Below are positions 9,533 through 20,516 of a stretch of DNA of 64,000 nucleotides, piece by piece. The notes below the pieces were generated by a model. The model was given only the letters and a program-made list of their open reading frames with translations. It searched no databases and was not told the origin of the DNA. Numbering within the stretch: the first letter of the stretch is position 1; every line of letters begins with the position of its first letter. The DNA comes from Tethya wilhelma. Taxonomy: Eukaryota > Porifera > Demospongiae > Tethyida > Tethyidae. Made by a program: the position numbers and the translations under genes. Where the stretch lies: positions 1,809,780 to 1,873,779 of the forward strand of contig CAXIPT010000011.1 in NCBI GenBank assembly GCA_964030475.1. The letters are read 5' to 3'.

Positions 9533-12500
9533 TTAATTGCTCTTAAAGCTCGAGAGTAGACTCTCCCATGGCTTGTCTCCACCATTTCCTGGACTGTGTG
9601 GGTTGAACTCCTGGACATGTGACAATGAAAGAACTTTGGCCTTGTCCTTGATTCTGTTCAGTGATTCTATGCGTTTCTGGAATCCAGGCTCAGCTTGTTG
9701 TTTCTCTGACTCAATTAGCAGGTCTATGTACCCAACTTCAGTTAGATGGTTTGGCTTAAGGGCTATTTCATGCAACCTCTTCAGTATTTGATGAGTTTGA
9801 CGAATTGATTCAAGAACTTGCTTATGCCATTCAACTAACTCCTGATGTAGTTTGGCAATCATATTTTCAACTTTTAGCTTTCCGTCTTTGGCATCATGAT
9901 ATCGTTTCTTCAGGTCTGCTGATGTTTGCTCTTGATCTGCCTGATATGTTTCAAATCTGTAAGGGTTGTTAACATGCACCTTCCAGTGACATTTTCTTGG
10001 GCAAACACTGCATTCTGCCTCTGGTGTGTGTCGTCTAGCTCCCATGGCAGCACAGCTGTGTTTATCATCATCTTTTGCGATGTAGCAAGGATAATGGCAT
10101 GTACGGTTGCAAGTGAGGCAGTTGGTAACATACACACCAGGTTTAAGGTCAATTTTTCTTTGTTTTGTGACCTTTATGCTAAACTTAAAATCTTTGTTTT
10201 CTCGAAGTTGAGCCTCATGTTTCTTGATCTTGTCCTCCACTTGTTGCAGTGTATCAATTTTAGACAGCCCTTCACGAACCTGTACTTGAAGGCTATCAAC
10301 ACAGACCTCCAAGTGTTCCCTTTCCTCCAAAACCTCTTTAGTTAGTGTTAAGCTTTTTGGAGTAGTTTGTGAGAGTTCACCAAAGAACTCACTAAAACTT
10401 TTCTTCCCCATTTCCCAAAACATTTTATCAATTGTACTATTTTCTCCATTAGTCTTTGCAAAAAGAGCTGAATTGTTGAACTTGAATGCTTTGTGATAAG
10501 GAACACCAGCTCCTTTGACTGCTTGTAGTACTGGGGCAGGTTGAGCATCAGCAAATGTTGTCAGCATAAATATGTTTTCTTTCACATCTTTGCCAAATAT
10601 TGCCATAACAGAGTGAAAAACATACTTTTGTAGATGTGTTAGTCGTGGCAAACCTGCCTGAGTAGCAAAACCAATGACATGTAGTTGGTCAATACCACCT
10701 TCACCTTTTGTACCGAAAAAAGCTCGAATCTGTTCAACCAGTCTTTGATCCCTCTCAATTCCTTCAGTATCTCCAAACCCTGGTGTGTCAATGATTGTGA
10801 GAGGATAACTGATTGGACATTCCTCCATTTGTTCTATTGTGTAAGCTGTGATCCACTTGGTCTGGCTCCTTGTTTGATCTGACTGTGATTCTTTTTCGAC
10901 AATCATTTTGAAGCGATATGAATGCTCCCATTTAACTCCTAGGAAATAGTTTAACAATCCATTGATCAAAGTAGACTTTCCAGTTCCAGTGGCACCAACT
11001 ATCATGACCACTTTACCACTGCTGTAGCTAATGGGAGTGCTTGGCTTAATACTCTGTTCTCCAATAAAGCATTTCTTTATCATGTTTTGATAATCTTCTC
11101 TAACAGTCTGTATTGGAACCTGATACACATCTGGGCATCCATCTTTACCCTTCTCGATTAGACTGGATTTTACTTTCATTCTCTCAGCTAGAGGAATGTG
11201 TTTTGTTTTTATAGTGGTTGTTTCACTCTGCTCAATACCTATTCCAGTTTCTAGTTCAATTCGTGGGCACACATACACGCTGTACTCGGTTTTGTGGGTA
11301 AGATTGTCCAATTGAATAAAGTTTTTATCTGTGCTCTCTTGCTTCCACTCTCTCTTGAATCGCTTGTCATTTTTATAATACACATCATAGCCTAGCACTG
11401 TGGCATATTCAGCTTCATCCCACTTTAAACTGATAGATTCATGTGTTACATCAACTGCCACTGGTTTACCAGGTTTGCAGGATGGTTTAGTTTCTATTGG
11501 TTCACTGCATTCACTTTCAGCGCCTATACCATTAGTACAGGTTGAGCTGACCTTAAAGATATACTTAGTGTTTGCTTGGAGTTTTGTTATGGTTTGAGAA
11601 AGAATGCTGTGAGAATGTACTTTACTTGATTTCCAGTTCTCAGGTAAGTCATCTCTAATACGATAATGTATAGTATAACCTTTTACATTATCTGCACCGT
11701 ACTTGGGAGGGGTCCAACATATGGAAATGTTGTCATGAGTTATGCTACAATCAAGTCTTGGTTTTCCAGGTGGTGAGGTTGATCTCGTTTCGACTGGTTT
11801 ACTGATATCACTCAGAGCACCAGTATCAGTAATGTGACTATCACACTTGGCTTCAATTCTAAAGGTATATTTTTTTCCAGGAGTAAGTCCACCAACAACT
11901 GTATCATTATTCTCACCACAATCTTGCAGCTGTTTCCAGCCAGTTGTGGCTCTAGATTTTTCTTCCTTATGATGAATGACATAACTGGTTACTTTGTCTC
12001 CTCCGTGTTCTGGTTTAGTCCAACGTAAGCTCAAACTGTTGTGACCAATATCGTATGCTACTGGTGTTCCAGGCTTTGATGTTAGCTTTGTTTTGATGGA
12101 ATCACTAATGTCACTTTCTGTCCCAGTACCAGATTTACATTGTGGCAACAGTTTAAAGACATATGTTGTACCTGGAATGAGATCAGAAACAATTGCCGAT
12201 TCGTCATTTGGCTTATATTGATTTTGAACATTAATCCATTTTTGATTTTCGTCTTTTAATTTGTATGATAGCAGATAGCCGGAAATATTTTGGCAACCCT
12301 TCTCAGGTTTGGTCCATTTTAAATGAATTGTATCGTGCAATACAGATGTAGCTGTTAGTTCTCTTGGTTTTGAAGTTGCCTTTGTTTCAATGATTTCTAT
12401 CTTGCTAGTACTACCTATGCCAGTATGACAGATAGGCTGGACATGAACGTAGTACTTAGTGTTCAAATTAAGATCTCCCAGAACAATTGTGGTTTGGTGA

Positions 12501-15500
12501 CCATTGGTACACTCTTTTTTCCATTCAGTCTGAGACTTTGGTGACAATTTTTGGTAAAATATTGAGTATGATGTAATCTCACTGCCTATAATTTCAGGAC
12601 GGGACCACTTTAGTTTAATGCTGTTGTGGGTCACACATTCTGCAACTAAAGAAGTTGGTGAAGATGTTGCTTTAGTTTCAACGACCTCACTAGCTTCACT
12701 CTCAGAGTCTTCTCCCTCTTTACAACTAGCATGTACTTTGAATTCATACCTTTCCCCTGGTTTTAGACCAGCAACAATTGCTTGGGTTTGTTCACTTTCA
12801 ACTTGAGTTATTTGAGGATTAAGCCAGTCAGATTCATTCTGCAGTCTGTATTTGATAGAATAGTCTTGAACGTTGTCCTTTCCTTGTGAAGGTTCACTCC
12901 ACTCTATCTGAACACTGTTATGAGTCACCTTATCTTTGACAACTTTGGGCTTTCCTGGCCTGGAAGTGATTGCAGTTTTAATCGGTTCACTCGGATCACT
13001 ACGAACTCCACCTGTACCAGAGTTGAGCTCAGGATACACCTCAAACTGATAGGCTGTGTTTGGTACAAGTTCGCTAATCTGTAGTGAGCACTCTTTTGTT
13101 CCTTCTTGTTTTAGTTTATTCTGTGGTCGATTCATTGCATAAAATAATACTGTATACCCTTCAACACATTCACTACCATATTCAGGCTTGTCCCATGTCA
13201 ATGTTACAGTATCATGACCAATGAATGTAGCAGATGGTTTTCCCGGCTTGCTGGATGGCTTTGTTGTAGCATGAGAGTGTTCACTTTCACAACCACTATT
13301 ATTTTCATACAACATTGGCACTACCTTGAATGTATACTTTGTCTGAGGTGTAAGCTGAGAAATTTCAACACTGTTGCAATCTGGCGAGGTTGTTGTTGTT
13401 GAATGCTTCCATTGGCTCAAAGGAGAGTCGGACTCTCTATGGTATATGGAGTAGTTTTTGATTAACTCGTTTCTAATTGTTGGTTTGGTCCACTCGATTA
13501 AGATTGTTTTATGTGTGATCTCAAGAACCTTTGGCTTTCCTGGAGGGGAGGTGCATTTGGTTACAATTGGCTCTGATAACTCACTCTTCATTCCTTCAGC
13601 TATCCCTGTGCATTCACTTGTCACAGTGAATGTATAACTACTTCCAGGTAAAAGTTGAGACACTGTGACAAATTCATTGCAATCTTTTGTCTTGATATTC
13701 CATTTTTGTTGCTGATCCTGTTGTGTATAGCAAGATACAACATAGTGGTCCACATTGTTGCTTCCATGATCGGGTTTATTCCATTTCAAATGAATAGCAT
13801 TATGAGTTACTTGAGTAGCTTCTGGTTTGCCTGGAGGTGAGGTTGCTTTAGTCCAGTATGATTCACTCTCATCGCTAGAGGAACCAGTACCATCAGAGTT
13901 ACAAACAGGTTCTACACTGAATACATAATGTGTTTTCTCAATAAGACCAGGTACAATTGTGCAGGTACTGCAGCTCTCTGTATCATAATGATTCAGGGTC
14001 ATAGGAGTGTAGTAGTTGTCCTCAGTTGTGTTGCCAATGTCATTTAGCTCAATTTGGCGATAGTAAATCATATAAGATACAATATTTTCACTTCCTAGAT
14101 CAGGTTTGCTCCATTCCAACTTGACTGAATCATTGGTTGATGAAATGACTTGTGGTGTACCTGGTTTTGAAGTTGCCTTGGTTGAAATGCTATCAGTTGG
14201 CTCACTTTCTGATCCAATTAGGCCAGACCTGCATTCACACTTAACTTTGAATATGTACTTTGTGTTGATCTCCAGTTCTGTTACAATCTTGCTTGTTGCA
14301 TCACTTGAAATCCTTTTCCATTTCTTGTTTGAAGGATCGTCTATCGAACGATATGACACTACATAAGATAATACATTACAACTGCCCATTTCTGGAGGTG
14401 ACCAGTGCAATCTAACACTGCTATAAGTCAATGGAAATACGTGTGGTTTGCTTGGAGGTGACGTTGCTGCTGTGGTGATGGTTTCACTCTCATCACTCTC
14501 TGTACCTTCAGCATGCATGCACTTTGGCTTTACTTTAAAGATGTAGCTTTCGTTGAGACTCAAGTTATGAAAAATTATTGTTTGTTCAGAGCCCTTTGTT
14601 GCTTGACTTACCCATTGTTCAGATTTCAACAAACGACAAAACACTGTATATGATTGTACAAATTCACTACTTTTTACAGGCTTTTTCCATTTCAATTCAG
14701 CAGAGTTATGTGTGACTGCCATTACCATAGGTATTCCTGGTTTAGAAGTTGCTTTGGTTTGAATTATGGTACTAATACTGCTTTCAGTACCCACACCTGG
14801 ATCAGAGGAACATGGTGTCACTTTAAACTTGTAGTTTGTACCAAGACTAAGATCTGAAATTGTTATTTTGTCTTGCTGGCCACCTACTCTGCATTCAGCA
14901 ATACCTTCAGAGTTGTCAGTATTCCAGTAAGAGATATTATATTCTTTGACTGAATCACTCCGATATTCTGGTCTACTCCATGTTAACTCAATACTGTTGT
15001 GAGTTACATTGCTAGCTTTAGGTGTTCCAGTCTTGCACGATGGTTTTGTTTCAATGCATTCACTGTATTCACTCTCTGAACCAATTCCATTTTCAGAATT
15101 CGGAACCACACGAAACATATACTTAGTCTTTGCTGTGAGGCCCTTTATAGTGATGTACTCTTGAGCTGTGTTCTCTGATTTGACATTTGTATATTCATCT
15201 GATGAACTTGAATAAACTGTGTAGTTTTTCACATTTGAGTTTCCATATTTTGGACATTTCCATTGCAATGTTACACTGTTATGTGTAATATTAGTAACTT
15301 GTGGTTTGCCTGGTGGAGAGGTTGCTTTGGTCTGAATTGGACCACAAACGTCACTCTCGATTCCTTCTCCAGTAACACACTTTGGAAACACTTTGAAGAT
15401 ATAGCTAGTATCGAGTGAGAGGCCACCCACCACAGTTTTTGTGTGAAGTCCCTTAGATTCATACTGTAGCCATTTATCTTCCTCAGTTGACTGATAAAAT

Positions 15501-17995
15501 ATGATAAATGAGGTGATATTTTGACTCCCGTATATGGGCATAGCCCACTCTAATTCAACACTGTCATGAAAGATGTGACGTTGTGTTGGTGTATCTGGTT
15601 TAGAGGTTGCTTTTGTGATGATTACTTCACTTTCAGTGCTTTCAGTGACTATTTTCCGTGAATTACATGTTGGCTTTACCTTAAACACATAACTTGTGTT
15701 TGCATTTAAGTTTTCAATTTTTATTTCATTCTGACATCCTTCTGTATTCACACTATTCCATTGAATATCCATTGTTTGCTGATATGAAACAGTGTAACAC
15801 TGAATTGCGCTTGCATAGTTTACTGGCTGGGTCCATTTTAGTGTCACTGTATCGTAAGAGACGTTGAAAACCTGCAGGTTTCCTGGTTTACAAGATTGCT
15901 TAGTTTCAGCAAAAATTGTAGCACTTTCAGTACCAACCTGAGCCTCTGTGTCATATATTGCACAAACTTTAAATGCATATTTTGTGCTTGCAGTAAGACC
16001 ATCTATTGTCATTTTCTCCTCAGATTTTGTTTTTGTTTGTTTACTTTTCCAGTCCCTTGTGGGGTCGTACTCATTGTGATAGTAGACTCTATAAAATGAT
16101 ATTTTTGGGTTAGGAATCTTGTGTTTTGGCTTGGACCACTTTATCTCAATGCTGTTATGTGTTATTGCACTTGATTTTGGACTCGAGATCTGAGGTGGAG
16201 AAGTAGCCCTTGTTCGTATAGTGTCACTCTCTTGGCTTTCAAAGGCAACAACTTCACGATTAGTACACACAGGTAGAACTCTAAAGACATATTCTGTGTC
16301 TAATTCCAACTTAGAAACTACAACTCTTGTTTCTTTACTTTTCACTTCTTTTTCTCTTTGTTGCATAGTAGTTGAATGATACAAAACACGATAGTGTTTG
16401 ATTTGTTCACTTCGATACTTGGGCCTCTCCCACGTGACTGTAACACTGTTGTGTGTAATGTTGGAGACAATTGGTTTGCTAGTTTGACAGGCAGGTGAAG
16501 TCTCAGTAGGAACACTAGATTCACTTTCCATTCCATCTCCAACTTGGCATATTGGAATCACTTTGAAGCAGTACTTGGTGCTTGATGTAAGTCCTGTTAT
16601 GGTAGCAGTTGATGCCTTGCAATCAGGGATTTTCATTTCGAATTCGAAAGAGGATGAGTCATCAATTTGTGATGTTACCACCCTGTACGAAACCACATTG
16701 TCAGCACCATACTGAGGATGTGTCCAGCTGACATCAATCTTATTGTGCTCTATGTTGCTGCAAGTTGGTTTGCCTGGTTGGGACGTTGTCATGGTTTCAA
16801 CTATGTCACTAGTGTCACTTGCAACAATATTAACATTTTCTCTACAGACTGCTGCCACTTTAAACATATATTTCTTCCCCCTAGACAAACCTTGTACTTC
16901 AATGCTCTCCTGCCGACCTTTGGTTCTATTTTGTGTGGACCATTCGAGAAATTCACTGTCACTGTTTGAGTTGGATACTTTATACTGCTCAACATTTTGG
17001 TAGTAATATTCAGGTTTGTCCCATTTCAATGCTACACTGTTGTGGGTTCTTGAAACAACTATTGGCTTACCTGGTTGACATGTTGGCTTGGTTTCAACTT
17101 CATCGCTTTTTTCACTCTCTACTGCTTTTATACTCTTATCATTACAATCTGGCTTAACCCAAAATACATATTTGGCACCAACTTCAAGATTGACTAGCTT
17201 TAACTTAGTTTCCTCAGTGCCTTTCATGTTTGGCAGTTCTTCAGGTTTGTCAATTCGATGGTAGTGTACATAGTAATAGTTGACGTAATCACTGCCATAC
17301 TCAGGCTTGTCCCATTCTACTGTAATACTGTTGTGGGTTACAGTTGATGGTTTGGGTTTGCTAGTTTGACACTTTTGTTCCGTTTTGATTGGGTCACTGA
17401 TCTCACTACTTTCTGGATCCATAGTGTTGCTTCTCAGAATTGGTTTCACTTTAAAAACATACTCAACGTTAAGCTCCAAACCAGTGATTAGAAGCATTTC
17501 CTGAGAATTATTGGTCAATTTTTGCTTGGACCATTTTTCTTCACTTTTTTTGCGATACTGAACAATGTACTGTCTAACATTTTCACTTCCAAACTTAGGT
17601 GTGGGCCATTCCAGTGTGATACTGTTACTTGTTACACTTGTAGCTCTTGGCTTTCCTGTTTGACAAACTGGTACAGTTTTAATGGGGTCACTCTCTTCAC
17701 TTTCCAATGTCTTAATGCCACCAGAACAATGTGGTTCTACTTTGAAAACATAGTTTTCATTAGGTTCCAGGTATTCTTTTCCAATTGTCATTCTTTCTAC
17801 CAGTTCACATTCATCTGCCTCCACAATGGGTTTCCAGTTACTGCTACTTGCTAAGCGACAATGGACAATATACATTTCCACATTTTCACTCCCATATTCA
17901 GGTTTGGACCATTCAAGAACCACTTTGTTGTGTGTAACAATAGTGGCTTGTGGCTTTCCTGGTTGACATAGTTTATTGTCGGTACTTTGACTCAT
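9533..17995 (-). CDS. Giant FN3-array/AIG1-like GTPase protein (gene A), 2820 aa, single exon
   Basis: One uninterrupted frame. There is no signal peptide (start MSQSTDNKLCQPGKP), so the product is probably intracellular. Residues about 11-2267 are 23 consecutive FN3 domains of about 95 residues. Each has the early Trp ('LEWSKPEYG' type), the 'TKYVFKVKP' F-strand Tyr and linkers of type TSPPGKP, TSKPGKP or CQPGKP. A P-loop GTPase domain follows: GATGTGKS at 2334-2341 and DTPGFGD (G3) at 2403-2409. 'TTFAD' may serve as the G4 region, since no canonical NKxD is visible. A Cys/His-rich module (CLTCNRTC..CSVCPRKCHW, about 2626-2676) comes next, then a charged coiled coil (about 2680-2760). The GTPase plus Cys/His module matches a broad metazoan AIG1/GIMAP-like family (TRAFAC class). 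GTP binding is well supported; an immune or scaffold role is inference. The gene is paralogous to gene B, which lies upstream in the same orientation. Confidence 0.9.
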   Translation of the reverse strand: MSQSTDNKLCQPGKPQATIVTHNKVVLEWSKPEYGSENVEMYIVHCRLASSSNWKPIVEADECELVERMTIGKEYLEPNENYVFKVEPHCSGGIKTLESEESDPIKTVPVCQTGKPRATSVTSNSITLEWPTPKFGSENVRQYIVQYRKKSEEKWSKQKLTNNSQEMLLITGLELNVEYVFKVKPILRSNTMDPESSEISDPIKTEQKCQTSKPKPSTVTHNSITVEWDKPEYGSDYVNYYYVHYHRIDKPEELPNMKGTEETKLKLVNLEVGAKYVFWVKPDCNDKSIKAVESEKSDEVETKPTCQPGKPIVVSRTHNSVALKWDKPEYYYQNVEQYKVSNSNSDSEFLEWSTQNRTKGRQESIEVQGLSRGKKYMFKVAAVCRENVNIVASDTSDIVETMTTSQPGKPTCSNIEHNKIDVSWTHPQYGADNVVSYRVVTSQIDDSSSFEFEMKIPDCKASTATITGLTSSTKYCFKVIPICQVGDGMESESSVPTETSPACQTSKPIVSNITHNSVTVTWERPKYRSEQIKHYRVLYHSTTMQQREKEVKSKETRVVVSKLELDTEYVFRVLPVCTNREVVAFESQESDTIRTRATSPPQISSPKSSAITHNSIEIKWSKPKHKIPNPKISFYRVYYHNEYDPTRDWKSKQTKTKSEEKMTIDGLTASTKYAFKVCAIYDTEAQVGTESATIFAETKQSCKPGNLQVFNVSYDTVTLKWTQPVNYASAIQCYTVSYQQTMDIQWNSVNTEGCQNEIKIENLNANTSYVFKVKPTCNSRKIVTESTESEVIITKATSKPDTPTQRHIFHDSVELEWAMPIYGSQNITSFIIFYQSTEEDKWLQYESKGLHTKTVVGGLSLDTSYIFKVFPKCVTGEGIESDVCGPIQTKATSPPGKPQVTNITHNSVTLQWKCPKYGNSNVKNYTVYSSSSDEYTNVKSENTAQEYITIKGLTAKTKYMFRVVPNSENGIGSESEYSECIETKPSCKTGTPKASNVTHNSIELTWSRPEYRSDSVKEYNISYWNTDNSEGIAECRVGGQQDKITISDLSLGTNYKFKVTPCSSDPGVGTESSISTIIQTKATSKPGIPMVMAVTHNSAELKWKKPVKSSEFVQSYTVFCRLLKSEQWVSQATKGSEQTIIFHNLSLNESYIFKVKPKCMHAEGTESDESETITTAATSPPSKPHVFPLTYSSVRLHWSPPEMGSCNVLSYVVSYRSIDDPSNKKWKRISSDATSKIVTELEINTKYIFKVKCECRSGLIGSESEPTDSISTKATSKPGTPQVISSTNDSVKLEWSKPDLGSENIVSYMIYYRQIELNDIGNTTEDNYYTPMTLNHYDTESCSTCTIVPGLIEKTHYVFSVEPVCNSDGTGSSSDESESYWTKATSPPGKPEATQVTHNAIHLKWNKPDHGSNNVDHYVVSCYTQQDQQQKWNIKTKDCNEFVTVSQLLPGSSYTFTVTSECTGIAEGMKSELSEPIVTKCTSPPGKPKVLEITHKTILIEWTKPTIRNELIKNYSIYHRESDSPLSQWKHSTTTTSPDCNSVEISQLTPQTKYTFKVVPMLYENNSGCESEHSHATTKPSSKPGKPSATFIGHDTVTLTWDKPEYGSECVEGYTVLFYAMNRPQNKLKQEGTKECSLQISELVPNTAYQFEVYPELNSGTGGVRSDPSEPIKTAITSRPGKPKVVKDKVTHNSVQIEWSEPSQGKDNVQDYSIKYRLQNESDWLNPQITQVESEQTQAIVAGLKPGERYEFKVHASCKEGEDSESEASEVVETKATSSPTSLVAECVTHNSIKLKWSRPEIIGSEITSYSIFYQKLSPKSQTEWKKECTNGHQTTIVLGDLNLNTKYYVHVQPICHTGIGSTSKIEIIETKATSKPRELTATSVLHDTIHLKWTKPEKGCQNISGYLLSYKLKDENQKWINVQNQYKPNDESAIVSDLIPGTTYVFKLLPQCKSGTGTESDISDSIKTKLTSKPGTPVAYDIGHNSLSLRWTKPEHGGDKVTSYVIHHKEEKSRATTGWKQLQDCGENNDTVVGGLTPGKKYTFRIEAKCDSHITDTGALSDISKPVETRSTSPPGKPRLDCSITHDNISICWTPPKYGADNVKGYTIHYRIRDDLPENWKSSKVHSHSILSQTITKLQANTKYIFKVSSTCTNGIGAESECSEPIETKPSCKPGKPVAVDVTHESISLKWDEAEYATVLGYDVYYKNDKRFKREWKQESTDKNFIQLDNLTHKTEYSVYVCPRIELETGIGIEQSETTTIKTKHIPLAERMKVKSSLIEKGKDGCPDVYQVPIQTVREDYQNMIKKCFIGEQSIKPSTPISYSSGKVVMIVGATGTGKSTLINGLLNYFLGVKWEHSYRFKMIVEKESQSDQTRSQTKWITAYTIEQMEECPISYPLTIIDTPGFGDTEGIERDQRLVEQIRAFFGTKGEGGIDQLHVIGFATQAGLPRLTHLQKYVFHSVMAIFGKDVKENIFMLTTFADAQPAPVLQAVKGAGVPYHKAFKFNNSALFAKTNGENSTIDKMFWEMGKKSFSEFFGELSQTTPKSLTLTKEVLEEREHLEVCVDSLQVQVREGLSKIDTLQQVEDKIKKHEAQLRENKDFKFSIKVTKQRKIDLKPGVYVTNCLTCNRTCHYPCYIAKDDDKHSCAAMGARRHTPEAECSVCPRKCHWKVHVNNPYRFETYQADQEQTSADLKKRYHDAKDGKLKVENMIAKLHQELVEWHKQVLESIRQTHQILKRLHEIALKPNHLTEVGYIDLLIESEKQQAEPGFQKRIESLNRIKDKAKVLSLSHVQEFNPHSPGNGGDKPWESLLSSFKSN

Positions 17996-18223
17996 TTTGA
18001 TGTAAGTTATTCACATTCAGGCATAATATATTATAATTATGCTCCTGATAGGGGTAAAAAGACCCCTTAAGTTGATCTTTTAGGAAGCTATGTTATTATT
18101 GCTTTTCTGCCGAGATATACTGACCAATCCTCAACTGATATACTGCTGTAATCATGCAAGATAGAGAGATGAGCCTACAACACAATAATTAATATAACAG
18201 TAAAAACACTAGAGCAATGAGTA

Positions 18224-18336
18224 TCATACGTAGGGTAGTACGTACAGTAGGAATGGGCCGACTGTCCCATAGACACCATACAAAATGTTGGCCACCGTAA
18301 AAATCTAGTCAAACAAAATTAAACCTTCAAAGGTTT
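18224..18336 (+). mobile_element. Solo tip of the composite element (family L)
   Basis: It begins 'atcatacgtagggtagtacg', continues 'agtaggaatgggccgactgt' and 'cccatagacaccatacaaaa', and stops after about 110 bp, where the other copies continue into an arm. It lies about 230 bp upstream of gene A's ATG. Confidence 0.7.
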
Positions 18337-18543
18337 TTCTTTTTCTGTCTGTTTGTGCATGCATAGGCAGTGTCTGCATCTATATAAGGCATGCACATGC
18401 AGGCTGCTGTATAGTGTATATAGGAAGTAAACCAAGCTTACATACATGACGATGTGTACAAATATATTTGTAGCATGGTTAGTGCTCACTTCAAAGGCAC
18501 CACCTAGTTTACATTGGCCATGTAGCTATCTAACCACTAGCTG

Positions 18544-18593
18544 ATACACTACCTAGGGTGTGTATATGAGTTCATACACCCTAGGTAGTGTAT
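18544..18593. repeat. Short perfect-stem hairpin
   Basis: The arms 'atacactacctagggtgt' and 'acaccctaggtagtgtat' form a stem of about 20 bp around a loop of about 10 nt. It may be a tiny foldback element remnant or a cruciform-forming site. Confidence 0.6.
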
Positions 18594-19162
18594 GAACTTA
18601 GAGCTTCTCTGTAGTAGAAGCCATTTTTACTATAGGTTTTTAGTGTGTATGTGTTGTAACCTGAGGGCAGCTATAGTTGTCTTCGGGAGGGCACAGATAA
18701 CCATACACATTAATAACCTAATTGTGCAACTAGTACGTAATGTATAAAATTAATGTCTCTGCAGCATGACCTATGCAGTAAAAGGCCATGTATATAATAC
18801 ACTACACATTTTGAAGCTTTTATTGGACACTATACGCTATAATATATATATAGCATCAAATTCATATCTTAAACCATACAAATATAACTGTCAGTGTGTG
18901 TACATAACATCACATGTAGTAATGCATTATGTACGTGTTATAGCAACTACATAAATTGTCATAACACATTATGCATAAAAGCAAACATTGATGACTGTTG
19001 TTCATAGTAGTGAAACCAAACTGATTGCAAAGTGCACAAACAGGGTCGTGTTTACTCATTGATAATACAGTCACATATGCACTCATGCACATGTACAGTT
19101 AGTACACTCACATGAATGCATGCATATGTAGTCATTTATCTTAACTATGATGATAATATATA

Positions 19163-19309
19163 CTTATCGCTATAGTAGCGGTGCGATATCGGGAAATATC
19201 ACGAGTAAATTGCCTATAGGTATTGAACGAGTGCGAAGCACGAGTTTAATGCCTAGGGCAATTTACGAGTGAAATTTCCCGGTATTCGCACCGTTACTAT
19301 AGCGATAAG
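19163..19309. mobile_element. Foldback MITE, near-perfect 147-bp palindrome
   Basis: The left arm reads 'cttatcgctatagtagcggt' then 'gcgatatcgggaaatatcac', and the right arm ends 'gcaccgttactatagcgata(ag)'. The arms meet at 'gaacgagtgcgaagcacgag' with almost no loop. It folds as a single long hairpin and has no ORF. Confidence 0.75.
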
Positions 19310-19472
19310 GGATTTATCGTATATACAATACACTGTGATTTAGACAGTTAGCTTGCCTACTATTATTCTTTCTATTCTTCTTACTATATTTTATGAGGGT
19401 GAAATTTTACTTACCAGCAGCAGTGCAGCAAATGACAGCTCTCTTGTCTGGCTATCTCACAAAAAAAAACAT

Positions 19473-19535
19473 AGTCACGTGGGTAACACGACTGATACGG
19501 CTTTCTCACGTGGGTAGCACGGCTGATATGGCAAA
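19473..19535 (+). repeat. Two direct copies of a ~27-bp unit containing CACGTG
   Basis: The unit 'cacgtgggtaacacgactga' (+tacggc) is repeated as 'cacgtgggtagcacggctga' (+tatggc) after a 7-bp spacer. Each copy has an E-box CACGTG. The function is unknown. Confidence 0.5.
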
Positions 19536-20119
19536 ATATCAGTAGAGTTCAATTTTTTCCCTCCGTATAGTAATGTATTAGAGGTCAAAGGTCATATACT
19601 ATTATTATAGTGTTAATTGTACATAATTTTGCAATATGGCTCTTCCATGGATATTTTGCTAGTACTAACAAGTGGAATCACAAAATATGAATAACATGTA
19701 CTCACACAAAAAATAAGCTGCTCCACAAAGTGTTTGACTGAACATTTCTTGCACAGCTTCTAGAGATCATGATGAATGATCATGAATATAGCATTGATTT
19801 CTAAATCGTATAGGACAACAGTAACAGCAGGCCCTCTGCAGCAGGCCTAGGCCAATATTTATGTCTCCATCTTTCCTAGTATATCCATAGGTACATTTGG
19901 GTTTTCTTATATAGAAATAACAGTTTTCGGCCTTGGAAATATGGCCATTATAATTAATATACATGCATAATATTATTCATATCCAAGCATCAGGAAATAA
20001 TCATTTTGTCCAGTGCCTGCATGCTTGATCGTTTTCTAGTTCAGTCACTTTATATATGGGTATCATATTATGCTCATAATTACAGTGCTTGAACTATGCA
20101 CATGGTTCTGATCTCTAGT

Positions 20120-20516
20120 TCGAAAATTCAAAATTATATCCACCTTTAGATTATGTGGGCACTAACTGTAACCATATTACAACAGCGATTTTGGCCAAAA
20201 TTTACAATTAACAAACAATGCAATTTAAATTTCTAGCAACTTAATTGAAGTAAAGCAAGTTACAGCAGTCTGAGAGTTTTACTGAAAACTGCTGAAATTT
20301 TAAGGAGGGTTAATTAATTGCATGCCACTATTACCTACCACAAGATAATTTTATTATCCACTTCTGTTCTTTTGTCTCGATCCTTTCTCCTGGATTCACT
20401 GATGGCTAGCGTCAAAATGATCATGTTTACATTCACATACATGGACAGTCCTATTTATAGCATCAACTATACCAGCCATTAATTCTATTTTTGGATTTCA
20501 GATTCGTAATGGTAAT
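20120..20516 (+). repeat. Duplicated segment, copy 1 (matches 63615-64000)
   Basis: Long stretches are identical or nearly so to the window's right edge, for example 'agcaagttacagcagtct', 'aactgctgaaattttaagga' and 'ctcctggattcactgatggc'. The small differences are scattered indels. No ORF was found. See the finding on duplicated segments in swapped order. Confidence 0.75.

Larger units (their letters stand above)
17996..20119. other. Upstream flank of gene A with small repeats
   Basis: The region holds a transposon-tip fragment, two hairpins and a short direct repeat, listed separately, and otherwise AT-rich DNA without coding features. The first 80 bp share a 'gggt..aaagaccctt' element with the upstream flank of gene B (30746-30773), as expected for duplicated promoters or 5' ends. 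Confidence 0.4.

Noticed and set aside
9537..17854. Many plus-strand ORFs of 60-140 codons across gene A
   Set aside because: They are antisense shadows of the FN3 array. They recur at the same place in each repeat and have no independent features.
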